A stretch of DNA of 38,540 nucleotides from positions 1-38,540 of the IMG/VR virus record IMGVR_UViG_3300029258_000952; one strand, 5' to 3'. This DNA is from a virus. The notes below the pieces were generated by a model. It was not told where the DNA came from, made no database searches, and worked only from the letters and a program-made list of their open reading frames with translations. Position numbers and translations under genes: made by a program. Positions 31,289 to 38,469 of this stretch are shown here, one piece after another (positions within the stretch are counted from its first letter, which is position 1; every line of letters begins with the position of its first letter).

Positions 31289-31317
31289 GGGCTTTCGAGG
31301 CGAAAAGGCGCTATAAT
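31289..31317 (+). promoter_or_regulatory. Promoter of the recombination operon, poor -35
   Basis: Consensus TATAAT (31312-31317) but only GGGCTT at the 17-bp-spaced -35 position. A perfect -10 with a missing -35 next to a phased array is the layout of an activator-dependent promoter. GGGAGG and the ATG at 31339 follow. Confidence 0.6.
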
Positions 31318-31338
31318 GGTAGGTAAAGGGAGGGTAAA

Positions 31339-32631
31339 ATGGAAAAGACAGAAAAAGTGAAAATCAAGGCGTTCGTTGTGGACAATTTCAAGCGAGTGAA
31401 GCACGTCGAATGTGCGTTGGAGGATAGTGGACTAACTCTTTTGGGTGGCGCGAACGACTCGGGAAAAACCAGCAACCTGGATGCAGTGGCACTGGCCCTT
31501 GGAGGGAATCGCTTCAAACCAAGCGAAACCAAAAACCGAAAGTCAAAGAAAGATCCATATCTGAAGGTGAGCTTGTCTAATGGGTTGATTGTCGAGCGGA
31601 AGGGGAAAAACTCTACCCTGAAGGTTACCACAGAAGACGGGCTCTCTGGTGGCCAGGCGATTCTTGACAAGGTGATTGGGACGATTGCACTGGACCTACC
31701 GAAGTTCCTGCATGGCAACGACAAAGACCGGCTTTCTATTTTCCTGGAGGCGGTTGGAAATCGGGATGAACTTAACAAGATCGCAGAAGAGCGAAAGGCT
31801 GCATATGAACAACGCCGGGACATCAACAGGGACGCAAAGACGCTAGAAAGCCAGATTGACGGGATTTTCATTCCAGACGGCACGCCGGACAAAGAGGTTG
31901 ATGTCTCAGCCTTGGCCGCCGAGGTTAAGGCAATTTCCCAAAGAAACAATGAACTCAGCTCGAAACAAACCGATGTTGCCACAACTCCACACGAAATCAA
32001 GGCCGCAGAGCTGAGGGCAGCGGACATTGAGAGCCGGGTGGCAGATCTCAAGCGAGAGATGGAAAACCTACAGGATGTGGCAAAAGGTGAGATCAAGGAA
32101 GCAAAAAGGCTACAGGCAGAATATGATCGCGAAAAACACATCCTCAATCAAAAACCAGAGGATGACACTGCCTTGGTAAACGAGATCAATTCGGCATCGG
32201 ACATCAACAAAGCGGTCGGCGAAAAGGCGAGGCTCTCAATCAAAAAAGATGAGTTGTCAGACCTCAACCTGAAGTCAGCACAACTTACCCAGACGATCAC
32301 CGATTGCCATATGAAGCGTCAAGAGCTGTTCGATGGTGCTGCCCTCCCGATCGACGGCCTAGACATTACCGAAGATGGGAAACTCGCATACAAAGGCGAC
32401 CAATGGGACTGCATGAGTTCAAGCGATAAACGGATTGTGGCGGCCGCAATCGCCTCAGCAGTCAAGCCGGAATGCGGTTTTGTCCTGGTAGACAAACTCG
32501 AAGAACTCGACGACGCAAAACTTGAAGGATTCAAGACGTGGCTTGTCGAACACGACCTCCAAGCGCTCGGGACAATCGTAGGCGACCGAGGCGGATGCGC
32601 CTTAATCATTGAGGATGGGGTGTCGAAATGA
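31339..32631 (+). CDS. SMC/RecN-like ATPase
   Basis: 430 residues, AGGGAGGG upstream. N-terminal FKRVKHVECAL and Walker A GANDSGKTS (37-45) of the ABC/SMC class, then a long central coiled coil (about 140-300; IKAAELRAADIESRVADLKR), and a C-terminal half site with a signature-like MSSSDKRIVAAAIASA and Walker B GFVLVD (380-385). The residue after the Walker B Asp is Lys, with Glu-Glu two residues later, as in other phage members. Shorter than cellular SMC proteins. It leads the recombination set and probably bridges or processes DNA ends with the exonuclease. Confidence 0.75.
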   Translation: MEKTEKVKIKAFVVDNFKRVKHVECALEDSGLTLLGGANDSGKTSNLDAVALALGGNRFKPSETKNRKSKKDPYLKVSLSNGLIVERKGKNSTLKVTTEDGLSGGQAILDKVIGTIALDLPKFLHGNDKDRLSIFLEAVGNRDELNKIAEERKAAYEQRRDINRDAKTLESQIDGIFIPDGTPDKEVDVSALAAEVKAISQRNNELSSKQTDVATTPHEIKAAELRAADIESRVADLKREMENLQDVAKGEIKEAKRLQAEYDREKHILNQKPEDDTALVNEINSASDINKAVGEKARLSIKKDELSDLNLKSAQLTQTITDCHMKRQELFDGAALPIDGLDITEDGKLAYKGDQWDCMSSSDKRIVAAAIASAVKPECGFVLVDKLEELDDAKLEGFKTWLVEHDLQALGTIVGDRGGCALIIEDGVSK

Positions 32632-33500
32632 ACCAGATGTCAAACCGAGAATACCACGCACGAAAAGACGCCTGCTCATCGTCATGGCTCAAGCGTGCCG
32701 TGCAAAAGAGCGCACTTCATGCGGATATGCCTTTCAAGGCAACAGCGGCGATGAAACTGGGGACCATCGTCCACACGTTGGTGCTTGAGCCTGAGGAAAA
32801 GTCGGCAATCATCATGCCGGACATCAACACGGCGTCAAAAAAGGGTTGGGCTGAGTTTGGCGAGTGGGTGCATGAACGCGAGCCGGAAAACGACCCTGTT
32901 TACACAGAGTACCGGGTAACGAAAAAATCCGATGTATTGGAGCACTTGGAACGAGTAACCGGCCTTCCGGTGGTATCCCAGGACGTTGCATCGAAAGCCA
33001 TCGCCATGAGAGATGCCGTAATGGCGCACCCAGAAGCCGCGAAGCTCCTCAAGGGCGGGCAGCCCGAATTCACCGTCTTTGCGGAAATTGACGGCTTTGA
33101 ATGCAAGGCGCGTGTGGATTATCGGAGAGATGACATCCACACAAACATCGAGTTGAAAACGTGCGCAGATGCGAGTCCAGACGGATTCCGCCGACAGTTT
33201 GAAAACATGATGTACGATTTGAGCGTTGCATGGTACGAAAGGGTCTTGGCCGAAGCCGGACACCACACAGAGGAAACCATTGTGATCGCGGTAGAGAACA
33301 CCGAGCCTTACGGGGTGCGGGTCATGAGCGTGTCGGAAGATCTCAAGATGCGGGGATGGGAACTCGCAGAGATCGGATTCAAAATGTGGAAGGAAAAGCA
33401 ATTCTTGGGTGAGTCCGCAGGCTATCCAACTGGGATAGACGATTTGGAGCCATCACCTTGGGCGTGGAACGTTGTGAAAGCGTTGAAAGGGGAAATGTGA
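32628..33500 (+). CDS. RecE-like/DUF3799 exonuclease (PD-(D/E)XK fold)
   Basis: 290 residues, start overlapping the ATPase stop (ATGA). The N-terminus YHARKDACSSSWLKRA and KLGTIVHTLVLEP are typical of the phage RecE-like PD-(D/E)XK exonucleases. Metal and catalytic residues are visible in GFECKARVDYRRDD followed by NIELKTCADASPDGF (Asp and Glu-x-Lys), then QFENMMYDLSVAWYE with the Gln/Tyr motif. It would chew one strand of DNA ends to give single strands for the ERF annealing protein next door. Length is normal. Confidence 0.8.
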   Translation: MNQMSNREYHARKDACSSSWLKRAVQKSALHADMPFKATAAMKLGTIVHTLVLEPEEKSAIIMPDINTASKKGWAEFGEWVHEREPENDPVYTEYRVTKKSDVLEHLERVTGLPVVSQDVASKAIAMRDAVMAHPEAAKLLKGGQPEFTVFAEIDGFECKARVDYRRDDIHTNIELKTCADASPDGFRRQFENMMYDLSVAWYERVLAEAGHHTEETIVIAVENTEPYGVRVMSVSEDLKMRGWELAEIGFKMWKEKQFLGESAGYPTGIDDLEPSPWAWNVVKALKGEM

Positions 33501-34189
33501 TGAGTGAAGAAAAGAAACCGCTGAACATCCATCAACGGATTTTGCTTGTGATGAAAGACGTCGCATATGTCCAAAAAGACCCAAAGAAAAAAGTGGACAA
33601 CAAATACACGTTCGCATCCCATGACGCGGTGGTTGCCGCTGTCCGAACGTCGCAACTGAAACACGGAATCGTGGTATTCCCTCAGAACCTGGAAATCACT
33701 GAGGCGGATATAAAATACGGGTGGGAATACGGCAAGGACCGACAAAAGATAGAAAAAAAGACGATCACGCGAACCAGGGCTGACATCACATGGCATTTCG
33801 TGAATGCCGACGATCCGCAGGATTTTATCACCGTTCCGACTTTTGGGTATGGGGTCGACGAATCCGACAAAGGCGCTGGTAAGGCGATTTCCTACTCGAA
33901 AAAATACGCCATTTTGACGGTCTACATGCTCGAAACCGGGGATGACCCAGAAAGCTCACACAATAACCAAGAAGAAATCGACCACGAAAAGTGGCAACAA
34001 ATGGTCACGAATGCAGAGGCGGGGCTTGTTGTCGCAGAATCAGAGAAAGAAATCGACGCCGTGAAAGATCAAGTCAAGCCATTTTTCCGTTCCATGCCTG
34101 AATGGTATCAGTCAAGATTGACAATGTATGCGAAAGTGGCCAGAGATCGCGTAAAAAGGAATGAATCAGACAAGGAAGGGGGTAATTGA
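33500..34189 (+). CDS. erf: ERF-family single-strand annealing protein
   Basis: 229 residues from ATG 33500 (TGATG with the exonuclease stop; GAAAGGGG upstream). ERF signature in the middle: TVPTFGYGVDESDKGAGKAI then SYSKKYAILTVYMLETGDDPE. The first part (IHQRILLVMKDVAYVQKD) and NKYTFASHDAVVAAVR also fit the family. It coats and anneals complementary single strands during recombination, and together with the exonuclease forms a Red-like pair. The C-terminal 70 residues are a charged, variable tail that may recruit host SSB. Confidence 0.9.
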   Translation: MSEEKKPLNIHQRILLVMKDVAYVQKDPKKKVDNKYTFASHDAVVAAVRTSQLKHGIVVFPQNLEITEADIKYGWEYGKDRQKIEKKTITRTRADITWHFVNADDPQDFITVPTFGYGVDESDKGAGKAISYSKKYAILTVYMLETGDDPESSHNNQEEIDHEKWQQMVTNAEAGLVVAESEKEIDAVKDQVKPFFRSMPEWYQSRLTMYAKVARDRVKRNESDKEGGN

Positions 34190-34497
34190 TGGCCAAGCAA
34201 ACAAAAGCAGACATTTTGGCTCAATTTGACAGTTTGTCTGGAATTCTTGAGCGCAAGGAAGAAGAGCTTTTGGTGTGGAAGGATGTTGCAGAAAAAGAGC
34301 GCCAATCGAAAATCAGGTTCCAAAGGCTGGCAGAGGAGTATTGGTGTCAGATGCAACGGCAGCACGATGTCACAATGCGGATACTGAGCGGGTATGATCC
34401 AGCCGACCAAGACGCAATCAACGCGCCCACAAAACAAACCTGCATTGACCCACATTTTGCAGTTGACGAGCACGCTGGGAGCAAAAAAGATGCCTGA
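34189..34497 (+). CDS. Hypothetical coiled-coil protein
   Basis: 102 residues from ATG 34189 (TGATG), AAGGAAGGGGG upstream. A long charged helix (DSLSGILERKEEELLVWKDV; KIRFQRLAEEYWCQMQRQHD) followed by a polar tail. It overlaps the nuclease gene by 8 nt. Position within the recombination block suggests an accessory factor, but no family is recognised. Confidence 0.5.
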   Translation: MAKQTKADILAQFDSLSGILERKEEELLVWKDVAEKERQSKIRFQRLAEEYWCQMQRQHDVTMRILSGYDPADQDAINAPTKQTCIDPHFAVDEHAGSKKDA

Positions 34498-34927
34498 ATT
34501 CAAAACAGAAAAGGGCTTCCAAAAGTCGATGATCCATAACGTCATCACCCGGCTTCCCCGGCAACTGTTTTGCAGTTCTGGCGTAGGTGCCATGAACATC
34601 GGCTTCAAAGTTGGCGCGGCTGTCAAGCAATTCGGATACATTGAGGGGTTCCCGGATAATTTCGTTTATGAACCGCAGGGCGGATTCCACGGGCTTGGCC
34701 TCGAATTGAAACTCGAAAACGGAACCCAGAGCAAGGCTCAAAAAGACTGGGAAGAGGCTTTGACGGCTCGGGGTTATGCTTACTTGATCGCCCGTAGCTT
34801 TGGCGAGGCGTGGGACATCGTGCATGATTGGCAGGCGAAAGCAGAGGCAGAGCACGGCCCGTTGATGGGGTCTGGTCAAATCCGCAGGGCGTCGAAAGCC
34901 AGAAAGCCAAAAGGAAAGGGGTGGTAG
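34490..34927 (+). CDS. VRR-NUC domain nuclease
   Basis: 145 residues from ATG 34490. The VRR-NUC pattern is clear: GFPDNFVY (Asp56), GFHGLGLELKLENGTQSKAQ with Glu72, Lys74 and Gln84, then LTARGYAYLIARSFGEAWDI. VRR-NUC enzymes are PD-(D/E)XK nucleases that cut branched structures, and phage stand-alone members act as Holliday junction resolvases. That role suits the neighbouring recombination genes. The basic tail (RRASKARKPKGKGW) should bind DNA. Confidence 0.82.
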   Translation: MPEFKTEKGFQKSMIHNVITRLPRQLFCSSGVGAMNIGFKVGAAVKQFGYIEGFPDNFVYEPQGGFHGLGLELKLENGTQSKAQKDWEEALTARGYAYLIARSFGEAWDIVHDWQAKAEAEHGPLMGSGQIRRASKARKPKGKGW

Positions 34928-34929
34928 TG

Positions 34930-35181
34930 ATGGAAGATTTGAAACCATGCCCATTTTGCGGGAGTACCAAACTCAAACAGATAGACATGGCGACTAATGA
35001 CGCCAGTATTTTATGTGAGTCTTGCCAAGTATGGGTGATGTCTGGATACCTTGGTGGCTTAGAACCCGAAAAGTTTGCCGAAACTTGGAACAACCGCGCA
35101 AAGATCACGCCCGAGAAATCGGGAACGGCAGAAGGTCAACCAACCGAAGGGAGGTCCATGGAAAAAGAAGAGGCCGAGTAG
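34930..35181 (+). CDS. Lar-like zinc-ribbon protein 1
   Basis: 83 residues from ATG 34930, GGGGTGG upstream. LKPCPFCGS with Cys7 and Cys10, then CESC with Cys29 and Cys32, followed by AETWNNRAK, the pattern of the Lar (restriction alleviation) family. Lar of the Rac prophage eases type I restriction by raising host modification, but many phage Lar-like proteins are untested. The C-terminal 25 residues are Glu/Gly-rich. A paralogue is encoded at 36104 with almost the same first 30 bases. Confidence 0.75.
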   Translation: MEDLKPCPFCGSTKLKQIDMATNDASILCESCQVWVMSGYLGGLEPEKFAETWNNRAKITPEKSGTAEGQPTEGRSMEKEEAE

Positions 35182-35195
35182 ATAACCGGAATTTA

Positions 35196-35218
35196 GGGGT
35201 GCCCGCTTTGGGTGCCCC
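35196..35218 (+). terminator. Hairpin after first Lar-like gene
   Basis: GGGGTGCCC, loop GCTTT, GGGTGCCCC pairs over 9 positions with two G-U pairs. No T-run. Located just after the stop at 35181, so probably ends or attenuates the upstream transcript. Confidence 0.5.
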
Positions 35219-35306
35219 GAAAGAATACCCTCCAGTGGTCGGGATTGTAACGCTGGCGTCACGTGGCCGGACGTGGCGAAATCAAATTGGATATAAAAAA
35301 ACAACA

Positions 35307-35336
35307 GGGCTCCGGCCAGCCCACTCTATGGAGTGG
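35307..35336 (+). promoter_or_regulatory. Leader hairpin hiding a ribosome binding site
   Basis: CCACTC (35321-35326), loop TATG, GAGTGG (35331-35336) is a perfect 6-bp hairpin covering GGAG (35330-35333), the ribosome binding site for ATG 35339. A competing hairpin, GGGCT (35307-35311) with AGCCC (35318-35322), uses two of the same bases. The two folds cannot both form completely, so the leader could switch. The rest of the 157-base gap (35182-35338) holds the hairpin above, a repeated ACGTGGC word near 35260-35275 and an A-rich tract with TATAAA, but no gene. Confidence 0.5.
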
Positions 35337-35338
35337 AT

Positions 35339-35593
35339 ATGGCAAATCGGAAAAAGTACCACAGTGATTGCACCAAGTGTGCCTTTGAGCCAGACTGGGG
35401 ACCAAAACACGAAATGACCGGAGTTGACGGCCATTGGCAGAATGGCTTTTGCAGGTTCGACATCTCCAGTGTTAAAGTCCCGATGTCATGCAAGATCAAC
35501 GAAAACCCGATTGTCCTAAATTCGACAAGGTGGTGCCAGAAAACAAACATGGAAAAAGCGTGTCCGATGTTTAAGGAGAAATCAGATGAGTAA
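35339..35593 (+). CDS. Cysteine-rich small protein A
   Basis: 84 residues from ATG 35339, GGAG 5 nt upstream inside a hairpin; a GTG at 35333 is less likely. Cys pattern: CTKC near residue 11, then single Cys at about 38 and 50, CQK at 66 and ACPMF at 75, so a zinc-binding or disulphide-knit fold is possible. No signal peptide, so zinc is more likely. Family not recognised. First of three consecutive Cys-rich genes. Confidence 0.55.
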   Translation: MANRKKYHSDCTKCAFEPDWGPKHEMTGVDGHWQNGFCRFDISSVKVPMSCKINENPIVLNSTRWCQKTNMEKACPMFKEKSDE

Positions 35594-35825
35594 AGTGCAA
35601 ATCAAACTCAAGACAAAAGATGAACTCAAGCTCGCAATTTCCCAAATCATCGAGGTGGACCTGGATGAGCCGGAAGATAATTGTCCGTTTTTGTGGGACG
35701 ATTGCATGTGTAACCACCCATCGGCGAAAGAAGATTCATTTTGGGCAGGCTGTCAAGAGGACGGTCCAGAGTCTTGCCCGCTCCGCAAAGGTGCGGTTCT
35801 GGTGAGGATGAAAGGAAGGGAATGA
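35586..35825 (+). CDS. Cysteine-rich small protein B
   Basis: 79 residues from ATG 35586, AAGGAG upstream, overlapping the previous gene by 8 nt. First half acidic and helical (KTKDELKLAISQIIEVDLDE), second half CPFLWDDCMC, then AGCQEDGPESCPLRK, six or so cysteines in 30 residues, suggesting a metal-bound knuckle. Family unknown. Confidence 0.55.
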   Translation: MSKVQIKLKTKDELKLAISQIIEVDLDEPEDNCPFLWDDCMCNHPSAKEDSFWAGCQEDGPESCPLRKGAVLVRMKGRE

Positions 35826-35826
35826 G

Positions 35827-36111
35827 ATGGCATACTTTTCAAACGGGACTGAGGGCGAAGATGCTCAACGGGAGTTTTGTGATACATGCGTGCATTCACA
35901 CGGATGCCCTGTTTGGTGGCTGCATATTATTTGGAACTATGAGGCGTGCAGAGACGAAACAAAACGCGAAGCACTAGAGATACTTTGGCCAGATCGAATT
36001 AACGGCGTGCTTCAATCGTGTGCAATGTATCACCGAAAGCCAATCCCAAAAACAGGGGTGAACATGACCGACGCACTAAAGAAAGCCGGAATGGAGGGGA
36101 ACGATGAGTGA
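35827..36111 (+). CDS. Cysteine-rich small protein C
   Basis: 94 residues from ATG 35827, GGAAGGG upstream. FCDTCVHSHGCPVWWLHIIW places Cys-x2-Cys-x4-Cys near His, followed by ACRDE and SCAMYH, a composite zinc-binding pattern seen in small phage proteins of unknown role. The C-terminus is helical and charged. Overlaps the next gene by 8 nt. Confidence 0.6.
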   Translation: MAYFSNGTEGEDAQREFCDTCVHSHGCPVWWLHIIWNYEACRDETKREALEILWPDRINGVLQSCAMYHRKPIPKTGVNMTDALKKAGMEGNDE

Positions 36112-36511
36112 CTTGAAACCGTGCCCATTTTGCGGGAGCAAGGCGGAACTTATCGACAATGAACACATGGGACACTTTTCGGTAGTCTGCAAAAGCTGCT
36201 TTTGTGAGATTCAAGGGCATCAGATTCACCCAAAACTTGATGAAATTGGAACCATAAGACTTTGGAACACCCGCGCCGACGAATGGCAACCAATCGAGAC
36301 CGCGCCGAAGGATGGGACGGAGATACTCGGGCTTGACCAAGATGCCGGAGAGGCTCGAGTGGTATTTTGGGATAAGCGTGTGAAACTCGACCAACATATA
36401 GGACTCTTGAACGTGAACCGTGGGGCTTGTTGGGTCAAAAGCGAAAACTATGAGACGTTTATGCCAAACACTTGGCAACCGCTCCCAGCCCCACCGAAAG
36501 GAGATGAGTGA
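36104..36511 (+). CDS. Lar-like zinc ribbon fused to DUF551
   Basis: 135 residues. N-terminal Lar-type ribbon: LKPCPFCGS with Cys7 and Cys10, then CKSCFC with Cys29, Cys32 and Cys34, followed by RLWNTRA. From about residue 60 the DUF551 pattern appears: EWQPIETAPKDGTEILGL, then conserved Trp residues and TWQPLPAPP at the end. DUF551 is a frequent phage domain of unknown role. The Lar half is a paralogue of the gene at 34930, so a duplication within this genome or between phages is likely. Confidence 0.75.
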   Translation: MSDLKPCPFCGSKAELIDNEHMGHFSVVCKSCFCEIQGHQIHPKLDEIGTIRLWNTRADEWQPIETAPKDGTEILGLDQDAGEARVVFWDKRVKLDQHIGLLNVNRGACWVKSENYETFMPNTWQPLPAPPKGDE

Positions 36512-37044
36512 TGAGAATTAAAGCGTTGGCAATAATCATTTGGTGCCTCATGGCACAAGCGCAGATGAGAGACACCCAGGCAGGTGCCTCCATATCAATT
36601 CATAACGGGGCTTTGGATACTGAATCCGGCTCAATCGGCGGCAACTGGAAAGAGGACTTTAGGCGGAGAACCATCACAGAGCTAGACATAGGGCGGATTA
36701 CCATTTTTAGCCCTGGCGCATATGTCATGGATGTGGACCTGAACATCGTGGACCTATTCAGTCCAACATGGATTCATGCCGACCTTTGGATCAATGGGGA
36801 ATTGGAAGAACGCTGGACACATTACCACCGATCCGATGGAACCCCAGAATCAATATCAATGCATGGGATGATGTGGCTAGAGACAGGAGATTCCCTTGAA
36901 ATCAGGCTGGACTATTACGACGTGGTTGGGGTCAACCCGGTGACAGGCGAACTCATTCTATCCCGTGAAGGCGCAGTGAATGTGATGGTAGGGCAATTGC
37001 GGGTGATTCGGTACACGATTCCCAGGGCGGAAGGGGGCGAGTGA
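36511..37044 (+). CDS. Secreted beta-rich hypothetical protein
   Basis: 177 residues from ATG 36511 (TGATG), AAAGGAG upstream. A Sec signal peptide is clear: MRIKALAIIIWCLMAQAQ with likely cleavage after AQA. The mature part is beta-rich, with many Asp, Trp and Ile (ITELDIGRITIFSPGAYVMD; WIHADLWINGELEERWTHYH), like a C1q/TNF-type jelly roll. It would be exported by the host Sec system and act at the envelope or outside. Exact role unknown. Confidence 0.6.
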   Translation: MRIKALAIIIWCLMAQAQMRDTQAGASISIHNGALDTESGSIGGNWKEDFRRRTITELDIGRITIFSPGAYVMDVDLNIVDLFSPTWIHADLWINGELEERWTHYHRSDGTPESISMHGMMWLETGDSLEIRLDYYDVVGVNPVTGELILSREGAVNVMVGQLRVIRYTIPRAEGGE

Positions 37045-37172
37045 TGGAATTGAATTGGTTTGTGGTGATGGCAGCATCATGGGTTTCGTTTGTTATTGGC
37101 TTGATTGTCGGGGTGGAGGTAACAGAACGTGATGAAGCAAAGAAGAGGGACGAAAAATTCAATCAGCCGTGA
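37044..37172 (+). CDS. Small single-span membrane protein
   Basis: 42 residues, ATG 37044 sharing TGATG with the previous stop, ending at 37172. One hydrophobic span at about 5-25 (WFVVMAASWVSFVIGLIVGV) and a charged tail (TERDEAKKRDEKFNQP). It overlaps the next gene. Size and place next to a secreted protein resemble small phage membrane peptides, function unknown. Confidence 0.5.
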   Translation: MELNWFVVMAASWVSFVIGLIVGVEVTERDEAKKRDEKFNQP

Positions 37173-37419
37173 TAAAACTGACCCGGCAACATTGGCAGAC
37201 GGGACACCAACCACATGGGGCAAGATAGTTGGAATGTACTTCCTCGCTAAGAGTTGTATGGCCTGTGCTGAAGGACACCACGCCTTGGCTTGTGATTGCA
37301 TGGTGGTTGCCAAGCGATGCTTTGACGACGCGGCAGACCCGCCATATGACGACATGGACAGGATCATAGCGGACTTTCACTTGATCAGAAAGGGGCGAGA
37401 AGATGAGCAAGCAACGTGA
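37132..37419 (+). CDS. Hypothetical Cys/His-containing protein
   Basis: 95 residues from ATG 37132, overlapping the small membrane gene by 41 nt in another frame; the only ribosome binding site, GGAGGT, is 11 nt upstream. Central part MYFLAKSCMACAEGHHALAC then DCMVVAKRCFDDA gives Cys and His in a helical context. Either a metal-binding or a four-helix-like protein. A later start cannot be excluded. Confidence 0.5.
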   Translation: MKQRRGTKNSISRDKTDPATLADGTPTTWGKIVGMYFLAKSCMACAEGHHALACDCMVVAKRCFDDAADPPYDDMDRIIADFHLIRKGREDEQAT

Positions 37420-37612
37420 CGAGATGATAACCGTCGAACTTTGCGATGATTATGGAGGAGAGATGTTCATGCTGAGAGGAAGGTATCTCCAGCACGCAGG
37501 ACCACGGTTCGACGTACCAAAAGAAACCGTGGACAGGTGGGAACGTGTCGAAAAGGAATGGGAAGGCGTTCAGAAGGAAATGTGGGATATGATGAAGAAA
37601 GGCGGGGAGTGA
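37403..37612 (+). CDS. Small hypothetical protein
   Basis: 69 residues from ATG 37403, overlapping the previous gene by 17 nt. Short beta part (ITVELCDDYGGEMFMLRGRY) then a helical charged C-terminus (VDRWERVEKEWEGVQKEMWD). No family recognised. GGGGCGAGA upstream gives a fair ribosome binding site. Confidence 0.5.
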   Translation: MSKQRDEMITVELCDDYGGEMFMLRGRYLQHAGPRFDVPKETVDRWERVEKEWEGVQKEMWDMMKKGGE

Positions 37613-38181
37613 TGAATGAGCTATTATGCGCATCGGTATTCCTGGGGCTTGGTACATTGATTGGCGCCTTGGGTGTGGTACTTATTAGGGCGCTCAACAG
37701 ACGTGAGGAAGAGAAAAGAAGATCCATGTCCGAGGATTGGATCAAGCACATGAAGCCAAAGCTGAAGGAATGGAAGGGTGGCTATTATGTCTATCATCCA
37801 GGAAATAGCTGGGGGCTTGGCGCATTGAATATCAAGCCATACCAAAAGGAGATGCTGGACGCCGTGATTGTCGATGACATGCCAAATCCACGCGCCGTCT
37901 TAAGGGACGGGAAATGGGTGGTGCCGGAATCTCAGGTTGTGATGCCCAAGATGGATGCTGAAGACTTGGCGCGTGAGAACATTGAGCGGCTGAAGGAATC
38001 GAGGCCACAAAACACGATGGTCAAGGGGTCGGTGATAAAATCCCCAGATGGCAGGCGCTTTAAGATCGTGAATATTGAAGCGGGGCTCAAGGATCTGGTT
38101 GTTACCCTTCGTGGTCAAGTGGATGGGCTCACTCATAGGATTGGTATTTACGAACTCAGAAACGGATGGGGAGCCGACTGA
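37612..38181 (+). CDS. Membrane-anchored hypothetical protein
   Basis: 189 residues from ATG 37612 (TGATG). One span at about residues 5-27 (LCASVFLGLGTLIGALGVVL) then a basic stop-transfer region (RALNRREEEKRR). The soluble part has a WKGGYYVYHPGN phrase and a C-terminal small beta fold (GSVIKSPDGRRFKIVNIEAG; LVVTLRGQVDGLTHRIGIYE). Probably inner-membrane anchored facing the cytoplasm. Function unknown. Confidence 0.55.
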   Translation: MNELLCASVFLGLGTLIGALGVVLIRALNRREEEKRRSMSEDWIKHMKPKLKEWKGGYYVYHPGNSWGLGALNIKPYQKEMLDAVIVDDMPNPRAVLRDGKWVVPESQVVMPKMDAEDLARENIERLKESRPQNTMVKGSVIKSPDGRRFKIVNIEAGLKDLVVTLRGQVDGLTHRIGIYELRNGWGAD

Positions 38182-38373
38182 ATGAGAAAGATCATAGACT
38201 ATGACGTGATACGCACAAGGGGACCGGCTGAGATGACAACCAGGATCAAGGCGCTACTCGCTGATGGCTGGCAACCTTTCGGGAACATCACACATGATCC
38301 GCGAGGGCTAACCGTTCAGGCCGTGGTGAAGTACCAGCCCGAGATGATACGCACAGTCACGAACATGGATTGA
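38182..38373 (+). CDS. DUF1737-like small protein
   Basis: 63 residues, directly after the previous stop. YDVIRTRGPAEMTTRIKALL then ADGWQPFGNITHD and QAVVKY match the DUF1737 pattern (Tyr-Asp-Val, a helix, DGWQPxG, then a strand). Common in phage accessory regions, role unknown. It is the last protein gene before the tRNA. Confidence 0.65.
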   Translation: MRKIIDYDVIRTRGPAEMTTRIKALLADGWQPFGNITHDPRGLTVQAVVKYQPEMIRTVTNMD

Positions 38374-38381
38374 GTCATAAT

Positions 38382-38469
38382 GGCGGGGTGCCAGAGCGGT
38401 CGAACGGGGCGGTCTTGAAAACCGCTGAGGTCCAGGCCTCCGTGGGTTCGAATCCCACCCCCGCCTCCA
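38382..38469 (+). tRNA. tRNA-Ser (UGA)
   Basis: Acceptor GGCGGGG (38382-38388) pairs with CCCCGCC (38459-38465); CCA is encoded at 38467-38469. Anticodon stem GCGGT/ACCGC (38409-38413 and 38421-38425) holds the loop CTTGAAA with anticodon TGA at 38416-38418. A long variable arm (GAGG...CCTC, from about 38427) is typical of serine tRNA. T arm GTGGG TTCGAAT CCCAC (38442-38458). The discriminator base is T, not the usual G. It reads UCA, a common codon here. Could be a phage tRNA or a former attachment site; no integrase is present. Confidence 0.93.

Noticed and set aside
35022-35417. 131-residue + strand frame across the leader of the Cys-rich genes
   Set aside because: It runs through the end of the Lar-like gene, the hairpins and the start of the next gene, has no ribosome binding site, and its composition is that of an out-of-frame shadow.
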